Positions 1-10,110 of a stretch of DNA of 64,000 nucleotides are shown piece by piece. Within the stretch, counting starts at the first letter, position 1. The number at the start of each line of letters is the position of its first letter. Below the pieces are notes generated by a model, which was not told the origin of the DNA, did not search any database, and saw only the letters and a program-made list of their open reading frames with translations. The DNA comes from Lantana camara (lineage: Eukaryota; Streptophyta; Magnoliopsida; Lamiales; Verbenaceae), in contig CM074856.1 of the NCBI GenBank assembly GCA_037501455.1, forward strand, positions 14,219,001-14,283,000. The letters run 5' to 3'. The translations under genes and the position numbers were made by a program.

Positions 1-1650
1 CAGGCGTGTCGTAGATTCATGAGCAATATTTTTCTCAGGTTGACCTTTTGGAATCTCAATTCGAGCAGGAGCGTTAACAGCTGGTATATGTGACTTAGTC
101 ACTCGTTTTGCATCTGTAAAAGTATCTGGTAATTGATTTGCAATACTTTGCAAGTGTACAATCTTTTGTACTTCCATCTCACACTGCTTTGTGCGTGGAT
201 CAAGATGCAATAATGATGGTTCATACCATGAGATATCCTTTTCCAACTGTTTGTTTTCTCCCCCTAATGTTGGGAAAACATTTTCATCAAAATGACAGTC
301 AACAAAACGTGCTCTAAACATATCACCCGTTTGTGGTTCAAGATGTCTGATAATGGATGGACTTTCATATCCAACATAAATTCCCATTCTTCTCTGGGGC
401 CCCATTTTAGTACGTTGTGGTGGTGCTATAGGCACATATACTGCATAACCAAAAATTCGTAGATGGGAAATATTTGGTTCTTGACCACATGTAAGTTGGA
501 ACGGGGAGTATTTATGATAAGCACTTGGTCTAATGCGAATTAATGTCTCTGTATGTAAAATCGCATGTCCCCATACTGAAATTGGAAGCTTTGTTCTCAT
601 TATCAGTGGTCTAGCAATAAGCTGAAGACGTTTAATTAATGATTCAGCTAAACCATTCTGTGTATGGACATGAGCAACAGGATGCTCAACAGTAATTCCA
701 GTTGCCATACAATAATCATTAAATGTTTGGGATGTGAATTCACCAGCATTATCCAATCGAATTTTCTTTATTGTGTTATCAGGAAATTGTGTTCGTAATT
801 TAATAATTTGGGCAAGCAATCTTGCAAATGTCATATTACGAGTTGATAACAAACATACATGTGACCATCTGGTAGATGCATCGATCAATACCATAAAATA
901 TCGAAATGGCCCACATGGTGGATGAATTGGTCCATATATATCACCTTGAATACGTTCAAGAAAAACAGGTGATTCATCTTTTATTTTAACTGGTGATGGC
1001 CTCACAATCAATTTCCCAAGAGAACAAGTTGTACATGGATCCTTTCTTATTTGATGAATCTTCTGGTTCCTTAAAGGATGCCCTTGTGTACTTTCAATGA
1101 TCTTTCGCATCATTGTTAAACCGGGGTGACCCAATTGATCATGCCAAATAATAAAATCTTGTGGATCCACAAACTTCTGGTTTGTGATGGCATGTGCTTC
1201 AATTGCACTTATGCGTGTATAATATAAACCTGATGAGAAAGCAGGTAATTTTTCCAAAACACGCCTTTTGTTAGATTTAATACTTATTATATACAAGTAT
1301 TCAGTATTCTTCTCATTTCCAGTTTCAATGTGATATCCATTAAGACGGATATCTTTGAAGCTCAACAAATTTCTTTGGGACTTAGAGCAAAACAATGAAT
1401 CATTAATTATAAACTTTGTCCCATGGGGTAGTAATATTATAGCTCTTCCGGAGCCTTCAATCAATTTTGCACTGCCCGATATAGTATTGACATTTGCTTC
1501 ACTTTTTATCAAATGAGAGAAATATTTTCTATCCTTTAGGATTGTGTGCGTCGTGGCACTGTCTGCAAGACATATATTCCTTTTATTTGAGTTGATCTCG
1601 TATGAATGCAGTGATGTATCCATATCTTCATAATCAAAATAAAAATTCAT
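1..1650 (-). CDS. copia pol, protease and integrase part (partial)
   Basis: Reading the minus strand from an ATG at 1650, 550 codons are open to the window edge. Near the N-terminus is the aspartic protease motif ADSATTHTIL. Then comes the GAG-pre-integrase signature WHDQLGHPGL, followed by CTTCSLGK, which completes the HHCC zinc-binding site. The integrase core follows, with its acidic residues visible in DIYGP, RLDNAGEFTS and NGLAESLIKR. The last part reads LRIFGYAVYVP and GIYVGYESPS, the usual stretch after the integrase core. The frame has no start context of its own and is normally part of a gag-pol polyprotein. ATG 1650 is only the first in-frame methionine, not a demonstrated start. 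Confidence 0.88.
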   Translation of the reverse strand, partial: MNFYFDYEDMDTSLHSYEINSNKRNICLADSATTHTILKDRKYFSHLIKSEANVNTISGSAKLIEGSGRAIILLPHGTKFIINDSLFCSKSQRNLLSFKDIRLNGYHIETGNEKNTEYLYIISIKSNKRRVLEKLPAFSSGLYYTRISAIEAHAITNQKFVDPQDFIIWHDQLGHPGLTMMRKIIESTQGHPLRNQKIHQIRKDPCTTCSLGKLIVRPSPVKIKDESPVFLERIQGDIYGPIHPPCGPFRYFMVLIDASTRWSHVCLLSTRNMTFARLLAQIIKLRTQFPDNTIKKIRLDNAGEFTSQTFNDYCMATGITVEHPVAHVHTQNGLAESLIKRLQLIARPLIMRTKLPISVWGHAILHTETLIRIRPSAYHKYSPFQLTCGQEPNISHLRIFGYAVYVPIAPPQRTKMGPQRRMGIYVGYESPSIIRHLEPQTGDMFRARFVDCHFDENVFPTLGGENKQLEKDISWYEPSLLHLDPRTKQCEMEVQKIVHLQSIANQLPDTFTDAKRVTKSHIPAVNAPARIEIPKGQPEKNIAHESTTRL

Positions 1651-2008
1651 AATAAGAGAATGAAAATAACATGTGGGATAATAATAGTAATAGCAAAACG
1701 GGGTACATAATGATAGGAAATAAAACATAATACAATACGAGAGAAAGTTCAAATAACATATAACTAATAATCAACTATGTAAGTTAGAGTCCATTCGATA
1801 TGAGAAAATCAGTCGTATCGAGATGTGTGATACCGACGAAGCTGTCAAATTCATCATCCTTGAGAGCCATATTTGCTTCAATCTCATTATCTGGATTATC
1901 GAAATCAGGGATATTATTTGCAAAATTTGCCTCAACATTTTTTCCCTTTCCTTTGATTGAAGCTTGATATAGCTTTACAAAATGGTCAGGCGTACGACAG
2001 GTACGCGT
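1651..2008 (-). pseudogene. gag-protease junction of copia element A, with stops
   Basis: Directly after the TAG that ends the gag frame, the same frame continues with the rest of the zinc knuckle (TRTC) and a recognisable tail including KGKGKNVEANFANN and a stretch ending ITHLDTTDFL. It stops at a TAA near 1790. About 130 bases of AT-rich sequence with stops then separate it from the protease frame. In related elements this tail leads into the protease domain, so this reads as decay rather than a designed junction. Confidence 0.6.
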
Positions 2009-2848
2009 CTAGTGGCCCTTTAGACCACATCGAAAGCATGGGTTTTCTATACCCTTCTGATGATCATTTTGGGTAAATTTGCCTTTTCTTTGTTTGCTTT
2101 CGTGATTATTTTTCTGGCTTCCAGAAGGACCACCAGGATGATGATAACTGTAGTTTCTATGGCCTCGTCCACTGCCACGGCCACGCCTTCGGCCACGACC
2201 TCGTCCATGACCACGACCACCTCTTCCGGGGTAGTTGTGTACTGCTGCATTTGCTTCTGGCAAAGGAGCAGATCCAGTGGGGCGGCTTTCATGATTTTTC
2301 AATAAAAGCTCATTATTCATTTCGGCTACCAAGAGACATGAGATTAACTGAGAATATTTTGTAAAACCCTTTTCACGATATTGCTGTTGCAGGAGCAAAT
2401 TTGAGGGATGAAAAGTAGAGTAGGTTTTCTCAAGTAAATCATTATCAGTAAGGGGTTCACCACATAATTTCAGCTTAGAACTGATTTTGAAAACCATTGA
2501 GTTATACTCAGATACAGTTTTGAAATCTTGTAGCCTCAAATGAATCCACTCATAACGAGCCTTAGGGAGAATAACAGTTTTCTGATGATCATACCTCTCC
2601 CTTAAGTTGTCCCACAATTCAAGCGGATCCTCTACAGTTAAATACTCAGTTTTTAATCCTTCATCAAGGTGATGACGGATAAAAATCATGGACTTAGCCT
2701 TATCTTGGCTTGATACCTCATTTTCTTTCATAATTGTTTCACCGAGACCTCTTGCATTTAGATGGATCTTTGCATCAAGAACCCATGACAGATAATTTTT
2801 TCCAGAGAGATCTAGAGCAATGAACTCAAGCTTCGTAAGATTTGACAT
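2009..2848 (-). pseudogene. copia gag, broken in the zinc knuckle
   Basis: A 279-residue minus-strand frame starts at ATG 2848 with MSNLTKLEFIALDLSGKNYL, typical of the UBN2/copia gag N-terminus. A Gly/Arg-rich stretch at about residues 206-230 (GRGGRGHGRGRGRRRGRG) suits a nucleic-acid-binding linker. It ends at CFRCGLKGH followed by TAG. The next codons in frame supply TRTC, so the stop replaces one codon inside a C-x2-C-x4-H-x4-C knuckle. A G-to-A change of TGG (Trp, common at this site) to TAG would explain it. Without readthrough, gag would lack its last cysteine and be separated from pol. Confidence 0.85.
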
Positions 2849-3531
2849 ACGTGCAACTAATATAAAATAGAGAAAATAATTAGCAAATTTATTATATCAA
2901 ATAACACATAAAATAATTTAAATGCTAAGTTTAAATCTTATACCCAGCAATTAAGGGATCATGAAAAGTACAATGAAGATGATACGTATATATTTTATTT
3001 TATTTTACTAAGAGCACAAATAAATGTAAAAGCAATTAATACGTAAGTATAAATATAAGCTATCATGCAATTAAACGTATATGTAAGTATTAATGATAAT
3101 AAGTTATGCATGCTTAATGTTAATGAAAACATATGCAAAGCAATTAATACATAAGTATAAATATTAACAGTTAGAACATAATTTAAATGCATTTAATTAT
3201 GTACTGCATAAATGAATAAAGGAGGCATGATCTTCTATTACAGATAAATAAATATTATAAGGAGGTTCGGGCTTCCATTATAAATAAGTTAATATTATTA
3301 GGAGGTTTAGTCTTCCATTGGATATAAATAATTAAGTAATCTTATGAGAATTTAACATTTTATTATATATAAATAATTATTATGGGGAGATATACTCACT
3401 CGTAATAATACTATATATGAAATTGTAAATGGATATGTAATCTGAGAATGTAAATAAATAGATAGAAAATATTACTCTTGTCTTCTAGTCGATTCGCCGG
3501 AGGAAGTAGAACGATCGTGCTGATAACGTGT
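2849..3531 (-). other. untranslated leader of copia element A
   Basis: AT-rich stretch of about 680 bases between gag and the LTR, with no coding potential. It has three or four imperfect copies of a motif like GGAGGTTTAGTCTTCCATT (around 3220-3320). The bases next to the LTR, read on the minus strand, are ACACGTTATCAGCACG. This takes the position of the primer-binding site and partly resembles the initiator-tRNA-Met site (TGGTATCAGAGC), but the match is imperfect. Confidence 0.5.
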
Positions 3532-3800
3532 TGTAAAACTGAAATTGTAAATACGCGAAATAGGACAAAAGTAATTGAATGATTCTTAATACTCAGTATG
3601 AGATATATTTAATACTATCTATAATATGTATTACAAATATGTGTGTTGTACTAAATGAAATAATGAGATATTTATAAGAAGAATTTACATGTTGCCTAAT
3701 AGAATTTATTGTGCATTTACGCATTTAAAACGTAATACCTTAAATGCATAACATGAATGTTGAACAATGGCATTCACATCTTCATTAATTGTTTGTAACA
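3532..3800 (-). repeat. 5' LTR of copia element A (putative)
   Basis: A 269-bp stretch that, on the minus strand, begins TGTTACAAACAATTAATG and ends CAGTTTTACA, so it has TG...CA ends. It lies just outside the leader. A TATA-like CTTATAAATATC sits on the minus strand near 3670-3682. The boundaries come from the terminal dinucleotides and the position next to the leader; the second LTR is outside the window, so they are provisional. Confidence 0.6.
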
Positions 3801-4250
3801 TCTCGTAATTTTTCTATGGATTTTTATTTATTTATTTGTAATTGGGTTAAAACTCAGCTTATTCGTACTTATCCCCAAATCAATAATCAAGAGGCAAGAC
3901 CGCAAGAATCAGGAGTGCATGCGTTAGGGCAGACAATAAAAGGGATGAATGAAATCAAACTCTTCCCAACTTCACCAAAATATAGGGTAAAAATCAATGG
4001 AAAATCTTCTTAGTTTTTATCCAAATTTAAGATGAGCCCTAATCCTACAAATAGTCCAAAATATTTAACAAGATCGGGATTTAACTTACTCTCTAATCAC
4101 TTAAATAATATTAGATTAACTATAAAGATTATGATTTTATCTCTAATCACTTAAAATAAGAGTAGATTAATTATAACTGTCTCCTACACTCATCATCCCA
4201 TCACCGATGATCACAGGAGTTCTTCCTGCTCATGGCTCCTCTCCCACATG
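3801..4250 (+). other. upstream region of the subtilase gene
   Basis: Intergenic, with no credible reading frame. A direct repeat of about 50 bp is visible at roughly 4090-4180: TCTCTAATCACTTAAA occurs twice, each followed by a similar AGATTAA tail. The promoter of the subtilase probably lies here, and the copia LTR is about 450 bp upstream of the TATA box. Confidence 0.5.
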
Positions 4251-4258
4251 TATAAATA
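4251..4258 (+). promoter_or_regulatory. TATA box of the subtilase gene
   Basis: TATAAATA lies 119 bases upstream of the ATG at 4370. Transcription would start about 25-35 bases downstream, giving a 5' UTR of roughly 85-90 bases. The position and perfect match make this a likely core promoter. Confidence 0.65.
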
Positions 4259-4369
4259 ACCCATCACTTTTTACGTTTTTTTATTCAGAAATCTCAAAGG
4301 GTATAGAGAGAAAGCATCTCTATACCCAAGGAAAAAAGAGCATTGCAGTGACAAAAGCAGAAAAAAAAA

Positions 4370-7300
4370 ATGTTTTCAATATTTGTGGCACTATTCATTC
4401 TTTTTGCTGCGTTCCAAGAACCAGCTTTAGCCGTCAAAAAGGTGCACATTGTCCTCCTCTTTAATTGGTGATCTAACTCTTTTAACTTCATGCACTGATC
4501 ATGATTTTTTTCATGTTTCCTGAGAGCAGTCCTATATTGTCTACTTGGGATCGCATACTCATGACCATGGCCAAGAATTGACTTCGGTCGATCTTCACCG
4601 GATCACCGAGTCGCACACTGAGTTGCTTTCATCATTCGTGGGAAGGTTGGTTTTGTGAATTCTTACAAAATTTTGGTGATTTGAGGCAAAAGCCTGACAG
4701 ATTGGTTTTGTTGTGTGTGCAGCAAAAAGAAGGCAAAGGATGCTATCTTTTACACATACGATAAGAGTATAAATGGTTTTGCTGCTCTTCTTGAAGAGGA
4801 AGAGGCTGCTGAGATTGCAAGTATGATATATTTGTATATGCATTCCCAAATGTGTTTGATTTGCTTTAATGTTGATAAATTCTTGTTCTTCTTTTCGTAC
4901 AGAGCATCCGGATGTCGTTTCGGTTCTGCAGAATCAAGGCAGACAGCTGCACACAACACATTCATGGGATTTCCTCATGCTCGAGAGAAACGGTGTGATC
5001 CACAAATCCTCTATATGGAACAATGCTAGATTCGGCGAAGATACGATCATCGCAACTCTGGACAGTGGTAATCAGAAACCTTTCCCATCTTTCTGTTAAA
5101 GTTAAAAGAGTATTAAATTGAAGAGTTAACTGCACCAAACCCCCTGTGTTTGTTCCAAATTGTAAAAAAAACCCTCTGTTATAAAAATTAGTTCAAAAAA
5201 CCTTATGTTATTTTATTTTTTGCACACGGCCCCCTTATTCCATTTGGTCAACTATTAAATCTTTTAACCCTAAAATACCCTTACTCCATAAGGTTTTTTT
5301 AACAGTTGACCAAAGAAATGAGGGGGTGATGTGCAAAAAATTAAATAACATAAGGTTTTTTGAATTAATTTTTGTAACATAGGGTTTTTTTTTGCAAATT
5401 GGGACAAACACAGGGGGTTTTATGCAGTTAACTCATTAAGGGCATAATAGACATTTTATCCCAAAAAAACACATTCCTACACGCAATCAACGCGCGTGAG
5501 GGCCACACAATGCGCTCAGGGTTTTTTTTGCAAAATTTTAGAAAACACAGGGTTCTTTGGATGATATTCCATATGACGGGGTTTTTTTTGTTCTTTTCGC
5601 CTAACACGAGGTAGTTTTCGGCAATTTACTCTTAAATTGAATGATCTTGCTATGGCTTTACTTAGGTGTCTGGCCCGAATCAAAGAGCTTTAGTGGCGAA
5701 GGCTACGGGCCTGTTCCATCAAAGTGGAAAGGAATCTGTCAGTTTGATTCCAAAGATGGCAAAGGATGTAATAGGTACACTCTTTTCCTCAACAATGAAA
5801 CAAATCATGTGTCAACAGTGAAACAAATCATGTGATGATCTGGACTGCTAATTATCTTACATCATAAATTTGTTCTTGTTCTTCACTTTTTTACTGAATC
5901 CTTCGGTTTCATCAGATTTATCAAAAGTTCTCCCATCTTTTCACCACGGCACAATTGTTTATTCCATTCTTGCAAAAAGCAACCGACCACTAGTGTTACA
6001 AAGCAAATGCCTTTCTTTTATAAAAGCAGCACTTTAGTCACTTGAATGGGTCTCCAAATTAAGCTGCATTTAATCCATAATGCACGTTGATTGCAGGAAA
6101 CTAATTGGAGCTAGGTACTTCAACAAAGGCTTCGCACAATTCACAGGAGTAAAGAACGACTCTACCTTGAACTCACCCCGAGACCAAAAAGGCCACGGGT
6201 CCCACACGCTTTCCACAGCTGCCGGGAACTTTGTCCCTGGTGCGAGTGTGTTCGGAGTGGGGATCGGGACCGCGAAAGGGGGTTCACCGAGAGCTCGTGC
6301 TGCTTCATACAGAGTGTGTTACCCTCCTGTCGATGGGAGTGAGTGCTTTGATGCTGACATCATGAAGGGCTTTGATGCTGCAATAAGTGACGGTGTTGAT
6401 GTGCTCTCTGTTTCGTTGGGCGGTTTGCCGTTTGACTATTTCGATGATGGTGTCGCTATTGGTGCGTTCCATGCGGTCAAGAACGGGATTGTTGTTGTGG
6501 CTTCTGCTGGAAACAGTGGGCCTTTTCCTGGATCAGTGACTAATGTTGCCCCCTGGATCATTACGGTGGCTGCTAGCACGATTGATCGTGATTATGAAGC
6601 TGATGTTAAGTTGGTGAACGGGGATATCTTCAAGGGGATGAGCCTTTCGAGCCCGTTGCCTCATAAGTCGTTTTATAAGCTTATTAAATCTGCTGATGCT
6701 AAGGCTGCCAATGCAACAGAATCGGATGCGTAAGAATTTTCTTTTCTTTCTTGAGCTGTATTACAATGTTTGATATTGAGTGCTGACATTCATCATCCCT
6801 CTGTGGTACAGGAGCCTTTGCGTGGAGGATTCTTTGGATCCCGAGAAGGTGAAGGGCAAGATCGTGGTTTGTCTGAGGGGGGGGGCACAATTCCAGAGTA
6901 TCCAAAGGGGCCGAGTGTTATCGTGCTGGTGCTGCTGGAATGATTCTTTGCAATGATGAATTAGATGGGAATTCCGTGATTGCTGATCCTCATCTTGTTC
7001 CTGCTGTTCATATCAATTACAACGACAGCATTCGCCTCTTTTCCTATCTCAACTCCACCAAGTACGTTATAACATAACATATTTCTCTTTACATATTCTG
7101 ATCAATTGCTCATATATATTCTCATAATATTCTTTCATATTCCTACACTGTGCAGAAATCCTCAAGGCCTCATTACTCCTCCCAAGGCAGTGACGGGCCT
7201 TCAGCCGGCGCCGGTCATGGCTCCCTTCTCTTCCAGGGGTCCTAATCTTGTTACTCAAGAAATTCTCAAGGTAAATCAAGCTATTTCACCATCTGTGGAT

Positions 7301-8098
7301 TAAAATTTTGATTTGTCAATTCTTCTAAGTAGTTGAACTTTCCTTCAGCCTGATATCACAGCTCCAGGAGTAAACATCATAGCAGCTTTCAGCGAAGCAG
7401 TGAGCCCCACAGAGATTCCGTTTGATAAGCGTACAACTCCGTTCAACGTAGAATCAGGAACCTCCATGTCCTGCCCCCATGTTGCTGGTGTCGCCGGCCT
7501 GCTCAAAACCCTCCACCCTGATTGGAGCCCTGCTGCAATCCGATCCGCCATCATGACAACCGCACGAGTACGAGACAATGCGGAGGAGCCAATGATCGAC
7601 AGCATTGGATTGCAGGCGACACCATTCTCATACGGCGCAGGCCACATCAGACCCAACCGCGCCCAGGATCCTGGACTCGTCTACGACATGAACGTCAACG
7701 ATTACCTGGATTTCCTCTGCGGCCTCGGCTACGACGAGACCAAAATCAGCCGGTTCGCTGGATCCCACTACAAATGCCCCAAGAACTACAGCATTCTGAA
7801 CATGAACCACCCCTCCTTCAGTATCCAAAAGCTGAATGAATCGGTTACATTGACGAGGAAGGTGAAAAACGTGGGGAATCCCGGCACGTACGTGGCCCGT
7901 ATTCGCCACCCGCCGGGACATTTGGTGACGGTGACGCCGAGCGTTCTGAAATTTGAGAAAACTGGAGAAGAGAAGAGCTTTGAAGTGACCGTAAAACTCC
8001 TGAAACGTCAGAGTTATTATGAGTTCGGGGAGTTGATATGGTCGGATGGAAGCCATTACGTGAGGAGTCCGATTGTGATTGCTGATGCTCAGTCCTAA
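4370..8098 (+). CDS. subtilisin-like serine protease, SBT5/AIR3 type, with one frameshift
   Basis: Secreted plant subtilase (S8 family) that would cleave proteins in the cell wall space. Nine exons with GT-AG introns: 4370-4441, 4530-4645, 4723-4820, 4903-5067, 5666-5774, 6097-6729, 6812-7061, 7156-7270, 7349-8098. A signal peptide ([15 protein letters not shown]) precedes an I9 propeptide ([12 protein letters not shown] to [10 protein letters not shown]). The catalytic Asp is in IIATLDSG (about residue 149), His in GHGSHT (about 220), the oxyanion Asn in SAGNSGP and Ser in [14 protein letters not shown] domain lies between His and Ser, and a fibronectin-III-like domain at the end. All exon phases agree, giving about 768 residues, usual for the family, except that exon 7 has nine G at 6877-6885 where eight keep frame. 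As written it stops at 6954. Either a sequencing/assembly error or a recent pseudogene; every other part looks under selection. Confidence 0.9.
5123..5631. mobile_element. MULE-type MITE in subtilase intron 4
   Basis: Insertion of 509 bp flanked by a perfect 10-bp direct repeat TTAAATTGAA (5113-5122 and 5632-5641). Ends are inverted: GAGTTAACTGCACCAAAACC-like on the left against GAGTAAATTGCCGAAAAC-like on the right. A second, better inverted pair (GAGTTAACTGCA...AAACCCCCTGTGTTTGT) bounds 5123-5434, so the element may be composite. No coding capacity. The long target duplication and lack of ORF fit a non-autonomous Mutator-like element. It lengthens the intron but leaves both splice sites intact. 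Confidence 0.75.
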
Positions 8099-8880
8099 GT
8101 ACATATAGCTCCTCTAGTTAGTTATTCCTTAGCCAATCATTAGGATTTTGTTTTTACAAGTTTAGATTATCTTTAGTTTTATTTTAATTTCCAGTTATTC
8201 TTTATTGGGTGACAGGATTAAGTATTAAGATTTGGATTGGTATAAGTAGGGTCTAGGGATAACTGTAATTATTTTCTATCTACTATTATTATCATTATTA
8301 AATTTATTCTTCGAAGTGTTGGGCTTTTCCTTCCAATTTTCTTGATCCATGTATTCCATTTTCGCTGAATTTCTAACACTAATCAACTTTATTAGCAACT
8401 AATCAATGTTACTAACCCTAATCAATGTTACTAACCCTGATCAATCGAAAGAAGCTCCGAGTTTCATCTAGCTAATTAAATTTATCTTTTGTACTTAATG
8501 GAATGTTTGGTTTCGTGGAGTTTCCTCATTAAATTTATCTTTTGTACTTAAATGGAATGTTCAGAGTTTCATGTATAGAACTTTTCGAATATGTTGTCCT
8601 ATATTATGTTCTTATTTATTGTGTTTGGTGTTTATGTTTATTCTGTGTGTGTGTTGTATTTAAGTTCGTGTCTGATATTGTATTGATATCACTATATTGT
8701 TGTATGTATTTATGTCCTTTGTCATTGGTAGAGAAAGCATTATGTTATTGTATTTGTATCATTAAAAAGTGAAAAGACAGCTCATTTATATAGAAAAATT
8801 ATATGTAAAAATGTCGAATTCAAATAAATAAAATGTAAAAACATATATGTATAAAAATAGAAATTGGTATGATCAAAATA
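8099..8880. other. downstream flank of the subtilase gene
   Basis: 3' UTR and intergenic sequence. A short tandem motif (AATCAATGTTACTAACCCT, about two and a half copies near 8395-8440) is the only visible structure, together with a duplicated TTAAATTTATCTTTTGTACTTAA (near 8475 and 8530). No gene seen. Confidence 0.5.
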
Positions 8881-9658
8881 GGAAAAAAGGCAAATTTGGT
8901 CTGTAAATTTGCAATTTTGACAATTTAGTCCTGTTCGTTTCAAAATTTGTAATTAAGTCCTATAAGTTTGTAATTTTGGCAATTTTGGTCCTGTTCATTT
9001 CGAAATTTGCAATTAAGTCTTGTAAGTTCTAAAATTTTGCAATTTATGTTCGAATTCAGACGGCGAGGGTCGTGCCCAAATTCAGATCAAGCCAGGTTTT
9101 TCTTTGTTTGAGCTGCTCCCACGCACGCCTGGATTGGAACAAGTACGTAGAGATTTTCATGAGACCATAGTCGTCTATCTCTAATTTGCCGGCCGATAAG
9201 ATCTCTGAGATTGACCAGCTAGCTGGGTTTGTTTGGCTATTCTTTTCTATTGGAGAGGAGTTAACTGTCTAAGCGAGTCACCTTCTTATAGGCTCCGTTG
9301 GACGACACGACATTTTCGTTCAAATATAATTATGTTTTTTCATTTAATTTTTTTAATTAGATATGTCACATGTGTAATAATTTTTTTATACAGGTCAATT
9401 ATATTTGTCATGTCATTCCACCAAGTTAGCAACGAAATGAGTTACGTGGTCAATTTCGGCAATTAATAAACTTTCCTGCAAAAATCGGACATAAATTATA
9501 AAATTTTAGAACTTACAGGACTTAATTGCAAATTTCGAAACAAACAGAACCAAAATTGCCAAAATTACAAACTTATAGGACTTAATTACAAATTTTGAAA
9601 CGAACAGGACTAAATTGTCAAAATTACAAACTTACAAGATCAAATTTGCATTTTTGCC
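8881..9658. mobile_element. MULE-type MITE with long inverted repeats
   Basis: Element of 778 bp with terminal inverted repeats of about 175 bp (left arm 8881 to about 9055, right arm about 9485 to 9658). It is flanked by a perfect 9-bp duplication ATCAAAATA (8872-8880 and 9659-9667). The arms repeat phrases such as GACAATTTAGTCCTGTTCG and AAGTCCTATAAGTTTG. The interior (about 9056-9484) has no credible gene. Long arms plus a 9-bp duplication point to the Mutator superfamily. Confidence 0.82.
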
Positions 9659-9739
9659 ATCAAAATAAAATAATATTTTTAAAAAATCTATATATAAAAT
9701 AATATTTATATTTATTATTAGGAATATCCTCGAAATTAT

Positions 9740-10001
9740 CGGGTAATGTCGGATAAATCCCCACTTGGGCATCAAAATTTTATTTTACTCCCCACATGTA
9801 GTATGAATATGATATAATGCAGTATTGATATCCTATTATGTTGTATAAATTTTTATCACTCTCAAAACATGTTGTATAATTTTCACATAATGTAGTACTA
9901 AAATCTTCTAATGCAGTATTTATATCGTATTATGTAGTATAAATTTTTGGGGAGTAAAGTAAAAATTTTCAAACTTATGGGGAGTTATTTGAAATTGCCA
10001 C
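9740..10001. mobile_element. small MULE-type MITE with AATGTAGTA words
   Basis: Element of 262 bp flanked by a perfect 9-bp duplication CGAAATTAT (9731-9739 and 10002-10010). The ends are imperfectly inverted (GGGTAATGTCGGATAAATCCCC against GGCAATTTCAAATAACTCCCC). The interior repeats short words such as AATGCAGTATTTA, ATGTTGTATAA and CACATAATGTAGTA. The same words make up the tandem array at 35590-36160 and a remnant near 52190-52375. Confidence 0.75.
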
Positions 10002-10110
10002 CGAAATTATTTGGCTAGAAGAGTATGATCATCAAGCGGGGAATTAGGGAAAACTCCTCAATGCGGGACTCAAATTTGAGATAGCTCCCGGTTTTTAAAT
10101 TTGTCCATAC

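Larger units (their letters stand above)
1..3800 (-). mobile_element. Ty1-copia LTR retrotransposon A, cut by window edge
   Basis: Minus-strand copia element, read from right to left: 5' LTR (3532-3800), leader, gag (2009-2848), protease and integrase (1650 down to 1). Reverse transcriptase, RNase H and the 3' LTR must lie beyond the left edge. The order protease then integrase before RT is the Ty1-copia order. The pol part is open throughout, but gag is broken by a stop inside its zinc knuckle and by further stops between gag and protease. It is probably immobile unless supplied in trans. The target duplication cannot be tested because the other end is missing. Confidence 0.9.
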
